Source: Hyphomonas neptunium ATCC 15444 (GTDB lineage Bacteria; Pseudomonadota; Alphaproteobacteria; Caulobacterales; Hyphomonadaceae). Taken from it: a DNA stretch of 64,000 nt. Within the stretch, counting starts at the first letter, position 1, and every line of letters begins with the position of its first letter. The stretch lies in NCBI RefSeq assembly GCF_000013025.1, contig NC_008358.1, forward strand, positions 3,534,001 through 3,598,000, written 5' to 3'. Both the position numbers and the translations under genes were made by a program. The notes beneath the pieces are model-generated. The model was not told where the DNA came from and did not search any database. It saw nothing but the letters and a program-made list of their open reading frames with translations. Below are positions 43,148 to 52,723 of this stretch, one piece after another.

Positions 43148-43858
43148 CTAACTTGCGGAAACGAAATTTCGGTGACCGAGATTATTTTCAGACACGGGTA
43201 TCAAATTGAAGCGGAGGCTGTCGTTTTCGCGAGTAACTTTAAATACTACACCCCGCCCTCCCGGACCGAGCAACCAGACGAGTTGAGGCCAGGCAATTCT
43301 TATGTCTCGTACTTTTCTGTATGCGTTCTTGCGCCCTTTGTGCTCTGGCTCAGCTTCCAGGGGATCAGAAGAGCAGTACTCCAACATCCACGCATGTAAC
43401 ATTTCGATTTCGCGGTCAGATTTTTTTACTTCACACAAGAGAATCTCGCGCAATCCGTCGGCGTCATAACCTACAAGATCAAACGCCCAAGAGCGCCTAG
43501 ATTGCATTCCAAGCGCACCGATAGGCCAACCAAACTCAACTTTAAGCCGGGCTACCGCGCCAATAGTTATAACCGGTTCCCGCCATAAAGTGATCGGTCT
43601 TGGGGAGATCGATTTTTCGAGCTCCCAGAAGATTGGTTCGGCTCCGCTACTCAGCGGCGCCCTGAATCCCCCATTTTCATATTTCACCAGATCGCCATCG
43701 ATGGCCTGAATGAACCAACCCGCATCGAATGCCTCTAGCGCGTTCAGAGAATCTCGCCGAAATCCTTCCGGTGAGTAGTTACGTCGAGGCTCAGAACAGT
43801 ACGAGGGAAGCCAATCTGAATTCAAACGCCTACGGAATTCTTCGAGAGATTCAGACAT
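43148..43858 (-). CDS. Orphan protein with a possible PD-(D/E)XK nuclease motif
   Basis: Not recognised. This 236-residue gene is visibly AT-richer than its neighbours (around half GC in places) and uses many rare-looking codons, so recent transfer is likely. The middle reads WAFDLVGYDADGLREILLCEVKKSD: an Asp, a beta hairpin and ExK in the arrangement of PD-(D/E)XK nucleases. The rest has aromatic-rich stretches (FIQAIDGDLVKYENGGF, ARLKVEFGWPIG). No partner methylase or toxin-antitoxin mate is adjacent. The nuclease call is inference from a short motif. Confidence 0.6.
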   Translation of the reverse strand: MSESLEEFRRRLNSDWLPSYCSEPRRNYSPEGFRRDSLNALEAFDAGWFIQAIDGDLVKYENGGFRAPLSSGAEPIFWELEKSISPRPITLWREPVITIGAVARLKVEFGWPIGALGMQSRRSWAFDLVGYDADGLREILLCEVKKSDREIEMLHAWMLEYCSSDPLEAEPEHKGRKNAYRKVRDIRIAWPQLVWLLGPGGRGVVFKVTRENDSLRFNLIPVSENNLGHRNFVSAS

Positions 43859-43888
43859 TCAGTTTCCTTGTTGGTTATCGTGAGCAGA

Positions 43889-44716
43889 TCAAGGAATGAC
43901 GGTCACCGCCGGCCCCGGAAACCGCATCCAGTAATACGAGCGCGGATCATCGCCCGGCTGGGTCGCGTAGGCGGCAAGCCGCGCGTCCAGGCCTGGCCGG
44001 GCGCCGCTCGTCCCCGGAAACGGATCGCCCGAAGGCGCCACCATATCATACCGAACGAACCGCCAGCCTTCGAGGCCGAGGGGTCTTTCACGCAGTGATT
44101 GGGCAGCGCTGAGCCGTAATGGCGCGGCCCGCGCCAGGGTTCCCGAGACACGCATGAACAGCTGCGTCACCCACACGCCTTCCTGTGTACGCACCACGCC
44201 AAAGGCCACATGGGTCGCCTTGGAGTGCAGGATGTTCTCGCGGTGGCTCGGGCTGTCCATCAGATTCCGGTGGAGCCGTTTGACGGCGAAGTTTGCGCCG
44301 ATACGCCCCCCAACCCGCGAAACGGTGGCGACATTCTCCGCCGAGAAATCTGCCAGCGCCGTCCGGTCCAGCGCCGCGATCCGGTCCCCCGGCCCCCGCC
44401 CGTCCGGGCCGACATGGCCGAAGAAGCCGTTCACCGCCATGTCGAGACTGTGCAGCCGGGCGGCGTCGATCAGCTCGCGGCGCAATTGCAAGGGCGCCAG
44501 GCCCGCCTCGGCGCGCTCCTTGTTGACCAGATCCAGAAACCGCGCCTCCAGGCTCTCTTCAAAGGCAAACCCGGCGGGCGGGCGGGCCAGACACGGCTGG
44601 GCACGCTCCACATATGGCGCCACGGCAAGGGGCCGGCCCTGAATGCGCAGATCACAGGCAAAGGCCTGCAAAGGCAGAAGAAGGAGGAAAGCGAGACTGG
44701 CAATCACGCGGTGCAT
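43889..44716 (-). CDS. CAP (SCP/TAPS) superfamily secreted protein
   Basis: A 275-residue protein with a signal peptide (MHRVIASLAFLLLLPLQAFA) and a CAP domain at about 60-185. HSLDMAVNGFFGHVGPDGRG, ENVATVS and SPSHRENILHSKATHVAFGVV hold the two His and two Glu positions of the CAP cavity. Bacterial CAP proteins are extracytoplasmic with unsettled function. A C-terminal part of about 80 residues is family-specific. Confidence 0.85.
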   Translation of the reverse strand: MHRVIASLAFLLLLPLQAFACDLRIQGRPLAVAPYVERAQPCLARPPAGFAFEESLEARFLDLVNKERAEAGLAPLQLRRELIDAARLHSLDMAVNGFFGHVGPDGRGPGDRIAALDRTALADFSAENVATVSRVGGRIGANFAVKRLHRNLMDSPSHRENILHSKATHVAFGVVRTQEGVWVTQLFMRVSGTLARAAPLRLSAAQSLRERPLGLEGWRFVRYDMVAPSGDPFPGTSGARPGLDARLAAYATQPGDDPRSYYWMRFPGPAVTVIP

Positions 44717-44778
44717 AGCGCCTTCCTATCACGGAAGGCCGGCGCGTTCACCTTGGCAATTCACGCCGCCAGAAGGGC

Positions 44779-45465
44779 TCAGATCACCCCGGCCGTCTGA
44801 AGCCGCGCCAGCACCGGCGCGATCATCCGCTCAATCGCCTCACCGGTCGGTTTCACATTGCCATAAGCAGGCAGGCCCTCGTCGGCGATCACCAGATCCG
44901 CGTCAAACTTCGCCGGATGCGTCCAGCGGTAATGGGCAGAGCGCACGGTCGACATGTATTGCGCCAGCACCGAGTCCACCGTCCGGCCCCGCTCGATCAC
45001 GTCCCGCCGGATGCGCCGTGCCAGGCGCAGATCGTCCGGCGTATCCACATACACCGACAGATCAATGAAGTTGCGGATCTTGGGCATCGAGAGGGCGTGA
45101 ATCCCTTCAAGGATCAGCACCGGCGCCGACTCAATGCGCCGCGTATTGGTGGACCGGTCATGGCGCTCATAGTCATAAATCGGCTGCTCGACCGCCTCCC
45201 CCGCTTTCAGCGCCTTGAGGTCTGATACCAGGTGATCAACCTCCTTGGATTTGGGGTCGTCATAGTTGATGCCCGCCACCAGGGCTTCGCGTTCGGCCAC
45301 AGTTTGCGGCGTGCCGTAAAAGCGCATCGGGTGATAATAGGCGTCCTCGCCGAACATCACGGCCTTTCCCGGCCCCAGATGTTCCAGCAGCGCTTCGGCC
45401 AGCGTCGATTTTCCCGAGCCCGAACCGCCCGACATCGCAATCAGGAAGGATTTCTTCTTTGTCAT
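44779..45465 (-). CDS. udk: Uridine kinase
   Basis: Pyrimidine salvage kinase of 228 residues. The P-loop is MSGGSGSGKST (about 11-21); the nucleoside-binding NYDDPKS...DHL and YDYERHDRS follow, with ILEGIHAL and the Arg-rich lid RLARRIRRDVIERGRT. It is transcribed in the same direction as, and downstream of, pnp, but the pnp terminator separates them. Confidence 0.92.
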   Translation of the reverse strand: MTKKKSFLIAMSGGSGSGKSTLAEALLEHLGPGKAVMFGEDAYYHPMRFYGTPQTVAEREALVAGINYDDPKSKEVDHLVSDLKALKAGEAVEQPIYDYERHDRSTNTRRIESAPVLILEGIHALSMPKIRNFIDLSVYVDTPDDLRLARRIRRDVIERGRTVDSVLAQYMSTVRSAHYRWTHPAKFDADLVIADEGLPAYGNVKPTGEAIERMIAPVLARLQTAGVI

Positions 45466-45501
45466 GACAGCGCGCCCTCTTCTGTAGCCGGTGTTTCCAT
45501 G

Positions 45502-45530
45502 AAAAAGGGCCGCCCATCAAGGAGCGGCCC
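45502..45530 (-). terminator. Terminator of pnp
   Basis: On the minus strand GGGCCGC-10 nt-GCGGCCC is followed by TTTTT, 28 bp after the pnp stop. It separates pnp from udk. Confidence 0.9.
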
Positions 45531-45557
45531 TCATTCATTTGATAATCGGAGGGAAGA

Positions 45558-47699
45558 CTAGTCTTCCGAAGCGTCGTCGCCCGCTTCTTCAGCAAGCTCC
45601 TTGCCGGTCTCCTGGTCAACGACCTTCATGGAGAGGCGGACCTTGCCGCGCTCATCGAAGCCCATGAGCTTCACCCACACTTTGTCGCCTTCCTTGACCA
45701 TCTCCTTGGGGTGGCCAATGCGCTTGTTGGCCATCTGCGAGACGTGGACGAGGCCGTCCTTGGGGCCGAAGAAGTTCACGAAGATACCGAAGTCCTTCAT
45801 GGAAACGACTTTGCCTTCGTAGATCTCGCCGACTTCGGCTTCCGCCGTGATGCCCTTGATCATCTTGATCGCGGCATCGATCGACTTGCGATCCATCGCC
45901 GAAATCTGAACCGTGCCATCGTCATCGATGTTCACCTTGGCGCCCGTCTCGTCGACGATGCCGCGGATGACCTTGCCGCCCGAACCGATCACATCACGGA
46001 TCTTGTCGGTCGGCACCTTGATGATTTCCATCTGCGGCGCGTTTTCCGACAGCTGGCCGCGCGAAGCGGTCAGGGCCTTGCCCATTTCACCGAGGATGTG
46101 CATCCGGCCGCCTTTGGCCTGCTCAAGGGCTTTGCCCATGATGTCCTTGGTGATGCCCGCAACCTTGATGTCCATCTGGAGCGAGGTCACGCCGTTTTCA
46201 GTACCGGCAACCTTGAAGTCCATGTCGCCGAGGTGGTCTTCGTCGCCGAGGATGTCGGAGAGAACCGCAAACTCGGAGCCTTCGAGGATGAGGCCCATGG
46301 CAATGCCCGAGACCGGACGGGTCAGCGGAACGCCCGCATCCATCATGGCCAGCGAGCAACCGCAAACAGTCGCCATCGAGGAAGACCCGTTCGACTCGGT
46401 GATCTCGGAGACCATACGGATCGTGTACGGAAAGTCTTCATGCTTGGGCAGAACAGCCTTGAGCGCGCGCCAGGCAAGTTTGCCGTGGCCGATCTCGCGG
46501 CGGCCTGCGCCGCCCATGCGGCCCGTCTCCCCGACCGAATAGGGCGGGAAGTTGTAGTGCAGCATGAACTTTTCTTTTTTCGTGCCGTCCAGACCGTCGA
46601 TGTACTGTTCGTCATCGGACGTTCCGAGCGTGGCAACGCAGATCGCCTGCGTCTCGCCGCGCGTGAACAGCGACGAACCATGCGTGCGCGGCAGGAAGCC
46701 GGCTTCGGCAACGATCGGGCGGATCTGGTCGAGCTTGCGCCCGTCGATCCGCTGACCGGTTTTCAGGATGTCGCCGCGCACAACAGAAGCTTCCGCTTCC
46801 TTGAACACGGTCTTGAAGACTTCCGGCGTCATCACGCCGGGGGCTTCATCCGTACCAAGAAGGGCAGCTTTCGCCTTGTCCTTGGCCGCGCCGATGGCAG
46901 CATAACGCTCGCCCTTGGCGGTGATCTTGTAGGCTTTCGACAGATCGGCGCCGACAGTGTCGATCACCGATTTGAGGGCAGCCGAATGGTCTGGCGGCTC
47001 ATAAGCAAACGGCTCTTTCGCCGCTTTTTCTGCCAGCGCAATGATCGCATCGATCACCGGCTGCATCGCGTCATGACCGGCGACAACAGCGCCGAGCATC
47101 ACGTCTTCGGAAAGCTCAGCCGCCTGAGATTCAACCATCATCACGGCGTCGGTGGTGCCGGCAACCACGAGGTCAAGCTCGGACTCTTCAAGTTCGGCAA
47201 TCGTCGGGTTGATGATGTACTGGCCGTCTTTGTAGCCAACGCGCGCAGCGCCGATCGGGCCCATGAAGGGCGCGCCGGAAAGCACCAGCGCCGCAGAGGC
47301 GCCGACGAGCGCGATGATGTCGGCATCATTCTCGAGGTCATAGGACAGCGTCGTGACGACGACCTGGACTTCATGCTTGAAACCGTCGACGAACAGCGGA
47401 CGGATCGGACGGTCGATGAGGCGCGAGGTCAGCGTCTCTTTCTCGGTGGGGCGGCCTTCGCGCTTGAAGAATCCGCCGGGAATCCGGCCGGAGGCGAAGT
47501 ACTTTTCCTGGTAATTCACGGTCAGGGGGAAGAAGTCCTGACCCGGTTTTGCTTCCTTCGCGAACACGGCGGTCGCGAGGACAATGGTATCGCCGTACTG
47601 CACCATGACGGCGCCATCGGCCTGACGTGCCACTTGGCCCGTCTCGATTGTCAGCGTGCGGCCAGCCCATTCCAGCGACACGGATTGCTTGTTAAACAT
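45558..47699 (-). CDS. pnp: Polynucleotide phosphorylase
   Basis: 3'-5' exoribonuclease and core degradosome enzyme of 713 residues. Two RNase PH domains are seen ([21 protein letters not shown] in the first, [20 protein letters not shown] in the second). A KH domain follows ([31 protein letters not shown]) and then an S1 domain ([32 protein letters not shown]). The acidic end matches alphaproteobacterial PNPases. rpsO lies upstream with the conserved order and a hairpin between them. Confidence 0.97.
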   Translation of the reverse strand: MFNKQSVSLEWAGRTLTIETGQVARQADGAVMVQYGDTIVLATAVFAKEAKPGQDFFPLTVNYQEKYFASGRIPGGFFKREGRPTEKETLTSRLIDRPIRPLFVDGFKHEVQVVVTTLSYDLENDADIIALVGASAALVLSGAPFMGPIGAARVGYKDGQYIINPTIAELEESELDLVVAGTTDAVMMVESQAAELSEDVMLGAVVAGHDAMQPVIDAIIALAEKAAKEPFAYEPPDHSAALKSVIDTVGADLSKAYKITAKGERYAAIGAAKDKAKAALLGTDEAPGVMTPEVFKTVFKEAEASVVRGDILKTGQRIDGRKLDQIRPIVAEAGFLPRTHGSSLFTRGETQAICVATLGTSDDEQYIDGLDGTKKEKFMLHYNFPPYSVGETGRMGGAGRREIGHGKLAWRALKAVLPKHEDFPYTIRMVSEITESNGSSSMATVCGCSLAMMDAGVPLTRPVSGIAMGLILEGSEFAVLSDILGDEDHLGDMDFKVAGTENGVTSLQMDIKVAGITKDIMGKALEQAKGGRMHILGEMGKALTASRGQLSENAPQMEIIKVPTDKIRDVIGSGGKVIRGIVDETGAKVNIDDDGTVQISAMDRKSIDAAIKMIKGITAEAEVGEIYEGKVVSMKDFGIFVNFFGPKDGLVHVSQMANKRIGHPKEMVKEGDKVWVKLMGFDERGKVRLSMKVVDQETGKELAEEAGDDASED

Positions 47700-47721
47700 T
47701 TCAGTCTTTCTTTCACATACG

Positions 47722-47758
47722 AAAAGCCCGCCAGAGCCCTATTGCCCGGCGGGCTTGT
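47722..47758 (-). terminator. rpsO-pnp intercistronic hairpin
   Basis: On the minus strand AAGCCCGCC-15 nt-GGCGGGCTT followed by a TTTT tract lies between rpsO and pnp. In E. coli the same gap holds a partial terminator with an RNase III site. It likely allows some read-through, since pnp shows no obvious promoter of its own here. Confidence 0.8.
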
Positions 47759-47767
47759 TTTTCGGAC

Positions 47768-48037
47768 CTAGCGGCGGATGCCGAGTTCCGTGATCAGCTT
47801 CGTGTAACGCGCTTCACTTTTGCTCCGCGCATAATCCAGGAGCTTCCGGCGCGTGGCGACCATAGTCAGGAGGCCGCGGCGGGAGTGGTTGTCTTTTTTG
47901 TTGGTCTTGAAGTGGTCGGTCAGGTTGTTGATCCGCTCGGTGAGGATCGCAACCTGCACTTCTGGAGAGCCCGTATCGCCTTCTTTAATGGCGAATTTCT
48001 TGATGAGCTCCTGCTTTCTTTCAGCAGTAATCGACAT
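47768..48037 (-). CDS. rpsO: 30S ribosomal protein S15
   Basis: An 89-residue ribosomal protein that binds 16S rRNA helices 20-22: [71 protein letters not shown] is essentially canonical. The ATG at 48037 gives the standard length; an upstream alternative start adds eight spurious residues. The 295 bp upstream (48038-48332) shared with the divergent lipoprotein gene hold no further gene. Confidence 0.97.
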   Translation of the reverse strand: MSITAERKQELIKKFAIKEGDTGSPEVQVAILTERINNLTDHFKTNKKDNHSRRGLLTMVATRRKLLDYARSKSEARYTKLITELGIRR

Positions 48038-48332
48038 CGGCAAAGCCTTCTGTTCAAGCATCCCACCGGGATGCGGGTTTCTCTAATCGCCTGAATTGGC
48101 GGGTTTTTTGGGAGCGGCCCTTGTCAAGATGGCCACGGCCGGGATGTCGTCCAGCAGGGTCAGCAGGCAGGCCTCCGCCCCAAACCGCGGCTTATGGCTC
48201 ATTTGGGGGGGAAATGAAAGTGGGGATTATGCGCGCCGCGGGCCCTGTTTGCCGGCCTTCCGGGCGATTTTCCACTGGCAGGCTCGCGCGGACGACATTA
48301 GCCTTTCCCGGAAACGATTCTGGGAGACACGC

Positions 48333-48701
48333 ATGAAACTCCGGCCGGGCCTTGCCCTGTTCGCCCTCCTGGCGGCCGCCGGCTGCGAAACCCTGAGCGA
48401 AAGCTATTCGATCGAACGCATGGACGAGATCAATGACAGCGGGATCCATGTCTACAGCGACCTGATGGAGAATCCATGGGACGGGTCCCGCTATTGGCAG
48501 TTCCGGGCCGCCAACTATGCCGGCTACCCGTTCTGCGTGCAGGCGGCGCTGAAAGATGTCCGCTTCACGAATGGCCATTCCATGGGGTACAGCCATTACA
48601 TCGCGCCCGGAGAGACAAAGGATATTGGCTATGTTCACGCCCCGGCCGATTTTGGAACCACCACGCGGACCTGGAACCCGGCGTCCGACGGCAGCTGCTG
48701 A
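48333..48701 (+). CDS. Small hypothetical lipoprotein
   Basis: Not recognised. A 122-residue predicted lipoprotein with signal MKLRPGLALFALLAAAGC and a compact mature part containing four cysteines and aromatic residues (SRYWQFRAANYAGYPFCVQAALKDVRF, HYIAPGETKDIGYVHAP). TGGGAGA precedes the ATG. The frame is open much further upstream, but the lipoprotein signal and ribosome binding site define the start. The DUF2721 gene follows 23 bp downstream. Confidence 0.72.
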   Translation: MKLRPGLALFALLAAAGCETLSESYSIERMDEINDSGIHVYSDLMENPWDGSRYWQFRAANYAGYPFCVQAALKDVRFTNGHSMGYSHYIAPGETKDIGYVHAPADFGTTTRTWNPASDGSC

Positions 48702-48724
48702 TACCCGGCGGCGGGGCTGATCAG

Positions 48725-49195
48725 ATGACCCCCGTCCCCCTGCCCGAAGAAGTCGCTCACATCATCCAGCTGGCCATCGCCCCGGTGTTCACCCTGGCGG
48801 GCATCGGCGCGCTGCTGAACGTTATGGCCAATCGCCTGGCACGGGTTGTGGACCGCTGGCGCACGCTGGAAGGCGGGCTTGAGGACGCGCCAGAGGACCT
48901 CCGCCGCCTCGCCGTCATGGAGCTTGGTGTGCTCGACCGGCGCATGGCCCGCATCCACCTCGCCATCTCCCTCTCGACGCTGGCCGCGCTGCTGATCTGC
49001 GTCGTCATCATCCTGCTGTTCACCGGCCAGCTCACGCCCGTGCCCGTCGCGCAGGCGGTCTCCATCCTCTTCGTCGCCTCGATGGTGTTCCTCTCGGTCG
49101 CGCTCGTCTCCTTCCTGATGGAAGTCCGCATCGCCAGCCGCACCCTCCGCGTCACCCGCGCCGTCCTCGGCGCCACCCCCAAAACCCGCCGCTGA
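48725..49195 (+). CDS. DUF2721 family membrane protein
   Basis: A 156-residue inner-membrane protein with three hydrophobic segments (about 10-32, 77-100 and 107-131). The loop motif LNVMANRLARVVDRWRTLE and a central VLDRRMARIHLAIS are typical of DUF2721. Function is unknown. The IS110 element is inserted 29 bp after its stop, so any co-transcribed downstream gene has been separated from it. Confidence 0.8.
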   Translation: MTPVPLPEEVAHIIQLAIAPVFTLAGIGALLNVMANRLARVVDRWRTLEGGLEDAPEDLRRLAVMELGVLDRRMARIHLAISLSTLAALLICVVIILLFTGQLTPVPVAQAVSILFVASMVFLSVALVSFLMEVRIASRTLRVTRAVLGATPKTRR

Positions 49196-49209
49196 CTTTG
49201 GCCCGATAG

Positions 49210-50340
<1,131 letters not shown>

Positions 50341-50357
50341 AAGCGAACACAGTCGCT

Positions 50358-50415
50358 CTCCCAAGGGAGAGGAGGGACCCGCGCCCGCAGGGCGTGGGAG
50401 GTGAGGGCTGCAACA
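50358..50415. repeat. Palindromic repeat interrupted by the IS110 element
   Basis: The right flank of the element begins CTCCCAAGGGAGAGG, which with the CT core makes the hairpin CTCTCCC-AA-GGGAGAG (50356-50371). It continues with CGCGCCCGCAGGGCGTG (from about 50379), a second small dyad, and GGAGGTGAGGG. The missing left part is the CACCCCTTACCC at 49211-49222. Together they resemble the palindromic intergenic repeats common in alphaproteobacteria. Confidence 0.65.
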
Positions 50416-50467
50416 GTGAGAATAAGTGCCGCCCTATCCAACACACCCAGCTCCCTCCCCCCGTCAT

Positions 50468-50495
50468 CCCGGAATTTGCAAAGCAAATGTCCGGG
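50468..50495. repeat. Inverted repeat CCCGGAATTTGC / GCAAATGTCCGGG
   Basis: CCCGGAATTTGC, AAA, GCAAATGTCCGGG pairs over 12 positions with one bulge. It is preceded by CGTCAT and followed by ACCCAG. This is a separate repeat type from copies A and B. Confidence 0.6.
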
Positions 50496-50520
50496 ACCCA
50501 GAAAGCCCCCCTAAATCCCC

Positions 50521-50596
50521 GCTCACCCCCGCGCAGGCGGGGGTCTCGTGAGGATGCGCGCCGCCTTGCCAGATCCCCGTCTGCGCGGGGATGAGC
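50521..50596. repeat. 76-bp palindromic element with 16-bp terminal inverted repeats
   Basis: GCTCACCCCCGCGCAG at 50521-50536 and the complement of GCTCATCCCCGCGCAG at 50581-50596 differ at one position. Each arm also folds locally (CCCCCGC/GCGGGGG and ATCCCCG/CGGGGAT), giving the two-hairpin form typical of REP doublets or very small MITEs. No coding capacity. Confidence 0.7.
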
Positions 50597-50947
50597 GGAA
50601 AATTCGAAAACCTTATCCGCCGGGGTCCCCCGCGCCGTCACATTAAGCGCATCCTCCTCACAGGAGCCGCGCCGGTGCCGTTCGGTTTGTGAGGGGGTCG
50701 CCCCGGAGGATGGGACGCGGTGGACTTTACGGCCCATCGCAACCCTAGGGACGTTGATCCAGGCAAGCCGGACCAAAAAGCCGGTAGAGAATCCCCACTG
50801 GCCCGCCTCTCATCTGAGAGGTCACGAGAGTTAATGGTAAGTGGTCAAGGCCTGGCAGCGCCGAAGTCATCCCGAATCCTACTGCCCGAAACTCCGGCGG
50901 CAGTGCGCGGCGGGCGAGGTGCCCAAACCGCAACACTAAAACCTTTC

Positions 50948-50965
50948 CGGGCGCCGCGGCGCCCG
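50948..50965. repeat. Perfect 18-bp palindrome
   Basis: CGGGCGCCGCGGCGCCCG is fully self-complementary. It sits inside the repeat island with no gene nearby and could be a recombination hot spot or simply part of a larger repeat unit. Confidence 0.6.
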
Positions 50966-51051
50966 CCGCGCACGAGGCTCCACCTTGAGGGAGCCACCCA
51001 AACTGCTCCGAACCCGGATGGCTCCGCCAGTCCGGATACAGCCGTTTCTGC

Positions 51052-51187
51052 TCCCCTCGCCCATGAAGTGGGAGAGGGAGGAACATGGCAAACGCAACGC
51101 TCAATGCCTGACGCCCCCCCCACAAGCAAAGCGAAGGCGCAGGCGGGCTGAGCCCAACGGGCTCAGCAACACCGCCGAGCAATAAAG
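51052..51187. repeat. Dispersed palindromic repeat, copy B
   Basis: This copy follows the 3' end of tRNA-Arg in the same orientation in which copy A follows hpt. On the minus strand it begins ATTGCTCGG, has a perfect hairpin GCTGAGCCC-GTT-GGGCTCAGC at the position where copy A has a different stem, then the shared core (GGGCGTCAGGC, GCGTTTGCCATGTTCC) and CCCTCTCCC (plus-strand GGGAGAGGG at 51070-51078), an unused IS110-type core target. Confidence 0.75.
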
Positions 51188-51190
51188 GAA

Positions 51191-51267
51191 TGGTGATCCC
51201 GGCGCGATTCGAACGCACGACCTACAGATTAGGAATCTGTCGCTCTATCCTGCTGAGCTACGGGACC
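51191..51267 (-). tRNA. tRNA-Arg (anticodon CCT)
   Basis: A 77-nt cloverleaf with CCA encoded: acceptor GGTCCCG pairs with CGGGATC (one G-T pair), discriminator A, and D arm GCTC...GAGC. The anticodon stem ACAGA/TCTGT encloses TTCCTAA, with anticodon CCT (plus-strand positions 51231-51233). The T arm GTTCGAATC is intact. It reads AGG codons. No attachment-site duplicate of its 3' end is seen in the window. Confidence 0.95.
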
Positions 51268-51321
51268 ATCCGGCGCTTCCCCTATCGGAAAAGCGCCTCT
51301 TTTTGAAGCAGAAATCCATGC

Positions 51322-52614
51322 TCACACATGTTCCAGCGCCTGTTTCAGGTCGACCACCAAGTCATCAGGGGCCTCAATGCCGACCGAAAAGCGGATGAGG
51401 CCGTCGGTAAAGCCGATCCGGGCGCGCACATCGGCCGGAACGGCAGAATGCGTGGTCGAGCCGGGATGGCACATCAGGCTCTCGGTCCCGCCCAGGCTGA
51501 CGGCCAGCTTGATCAGTTGCAGCTTGTCCAGCATCCGGAACGCAGCCTCCTTCCCGCCCGTCACATCGAAGGAAAAGGTAGCCCCCGCTGCGTCGCACTG
51601 CTCCTCGAACACCTTGCGCTGCGGGTCGCCGGCCGCCAGGAATTCGGGATACATCACGCGGGCGACCTTGGGATGGTCCTTCAGGTAATTGGCGCAGATA
51701 CGCGCATTGGAGAAGGCCCGCTCCATCCGCAGCTGCACCGTCTCCAGAGACCGTGTCAGCAGCCAGCACGAGTGGGCGTCCAGCATCGTTCCCAGATAAT
51801 TCCGCATACGGCGGACCTTGGTCAGGATCTCGTCATTGCCGACAATGCCGCCGGCGATCAGGTCCGAATGCCCGCCGACATATTTGGTCAGCGAGTAAAG
51901 CGCGAGGTCTGCCCCATGCTTCAGCGGCTTATGGCCGACTGGCCCCATCATGGTATTGTCGCACATCAGGATGGGGCGCCGGCCCGTCTCCTGCTCCAGT
52001 ATACTGGCCACACGGGCGCAGGCGGCAATATCGACCAGCGCATTGGTGGGGTTGGCGGGGGATTCGGTAAAGATCACCGAGATCGGCCCGAACCGGGCGA
52101 CCGCATCGCGCGCCGCCTTGAGGATCTGGTCTTCCGTCGACCAGGCATCGAACTCCGCCGAGCGCACGCCCCAGTCTGGCATGAAGCTCCGGATAAAGAC
52201 TTCCGAGGCGCCATAGAGGGGGCTGGAATGGAGGATGCCGGTACCAGGTTCCGCGCAGGCAAAAAGCGCCGTCGTGATGGCCGACATTCCGGAGGAAAAA
52301 GCGAGCGCCGCCTCCCCGTCATCATAAAGCGTCAGCCGGTCTTCCAGCACTTCCATGTTCGGATTGTTGAACCGGGTGTAGATGAGGTCGGCATCTTCCG
52401 GATCGCCCACCTCCATTCTCCCGGCGAGGCGGCGAAACAACGCCTCCCCTTCGCGCGCCGACTTGAAGGCGAAGGTGGACGTCATGAAAATCGGCGGCTT
52501 GATCGAGCCTTCAGACATGAAGGGGTCGTAGCCAAATCCCATCACCAGAGATTCCGGGCTCAGGGTATGGCCCGCGATCTCGCGCTTGCGATAGGACTTC
52601 TGAGGTTTTGACAT
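51322..52614 (-). CDS. Cystathionine gamma-synthase/gamma-lyase family PLP enzyme
   Basis: Cys/Met metabolism PLP enzyme of 430 residues. IYTRFNNPNMEVLEDRL, ALAFSSGMSAITTAL, CDNTMMGPVGHKPL and the PLP lysine in SLTKYVGGHSD (about 242) are in the standard order; ESLMCHPGSTTHS and IRFSVGIEAPDDLVVDL close the fold. It could act in transsulfuration, direct sulfhydrylation or methionine breakdown. The N-terminal 30 residues are longer than in E. coli MetB. GGAGG lies 7 nt upstream of the ATG. No riboswitch is evident in the 109-bp leader shared with the divergent gene. Confidence 0.88.
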   Translation of the reverse strand: MSKPQKSYRKREIAGHTLSPESLVMGFGYDPFMSEGSIKPPIFMTSTFAFKSAREGEALFRRLAGRMEVGDPEDADLIYTRFNNPNMEVLEDRLTLYDDGEAALAFSSGMSAITTALFACAEPGTGILHSSPLYGASEVFIRSFMPDWGVRSAEFDAWSTEDQILKAARDAVARFGPISVIFTESPANPTNALVDIAACARVASILEQETGRRPILMCDNTMMGPVGHKPLKHGADLALYSLTKYVGGHSDLIAGGIVGNDEILTKVRRMRNYLGTMLDAHSCWLLTRSLETVQLRMERAFSNARICANYLKDHPKVARVMYPEFLAAGDPQRKVFEEQCDAAGATFSFDVTGGKEAAFRMLDKLQLIKLAVSLGGTESLMCHPGSTTHSAVPADVRARIGFTDGLIRFSVGIEAPDDLVVDLKQALEHV

Positions 52615-52723
52615 GGGGTTCCTCCCGTATACTTATCGTAAGGGAAGGCTTAGCGGTCTCCGGACTGCTCTGGCAAGGCGAAGTGGCTTGCGCCGCCGCC
52701 ACCTGCCGGGCGATAGTTGATCC

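Larger units (their letters stand above)
50341..51190. other. 850-bp gene-free island of palindromic repeats
   Basis: No convincing gene lies between the transposase stop and the tRNA. Open frames here (for example on both strands around 50720-51218) are made of repeat sequence and overlap each other. The stretch holds the target repeat of the IS, the dyad at 50468-50495, the 76-bp element at 50521-50596, the 18-bp palindrome at 50948-50965 and further small hairpins (GGCTCC/GGAGCC, CCGGA-GGC/GCC-TCCGG near 50976-51036), then repeat copy B. Confidence 0.7.

Noticed and set aside
45711..47771. 686-codon open frame antisense to pnp
   Set aside because: It mirrors a canonical pnp gene; high GC leaves antisense frames open, and the translation is rich in Arg/His/Asp with no motif.
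50720..51218. Open frames on both strands between the IS and the tRNA
   Set aside because: They overlap each other and consist of palindromic repeat sequence; the peptides are the usual spurious products of such repeats.
50341..51267. Genomic island integrated at tRNA-Arg
   Set aside because: No integrase and no direct repeat of the tRNA 3' end was seen; only repeats and an IS110 element, which does not use tRNA sites by this route.
52615..52723. SAM riboswitch before the Cys/Met PLP enzyme gene
   Set aside because: The 109-bp leader is shared with a divergent gene and shows no recognisable SAM-II or other aptamer pattern.
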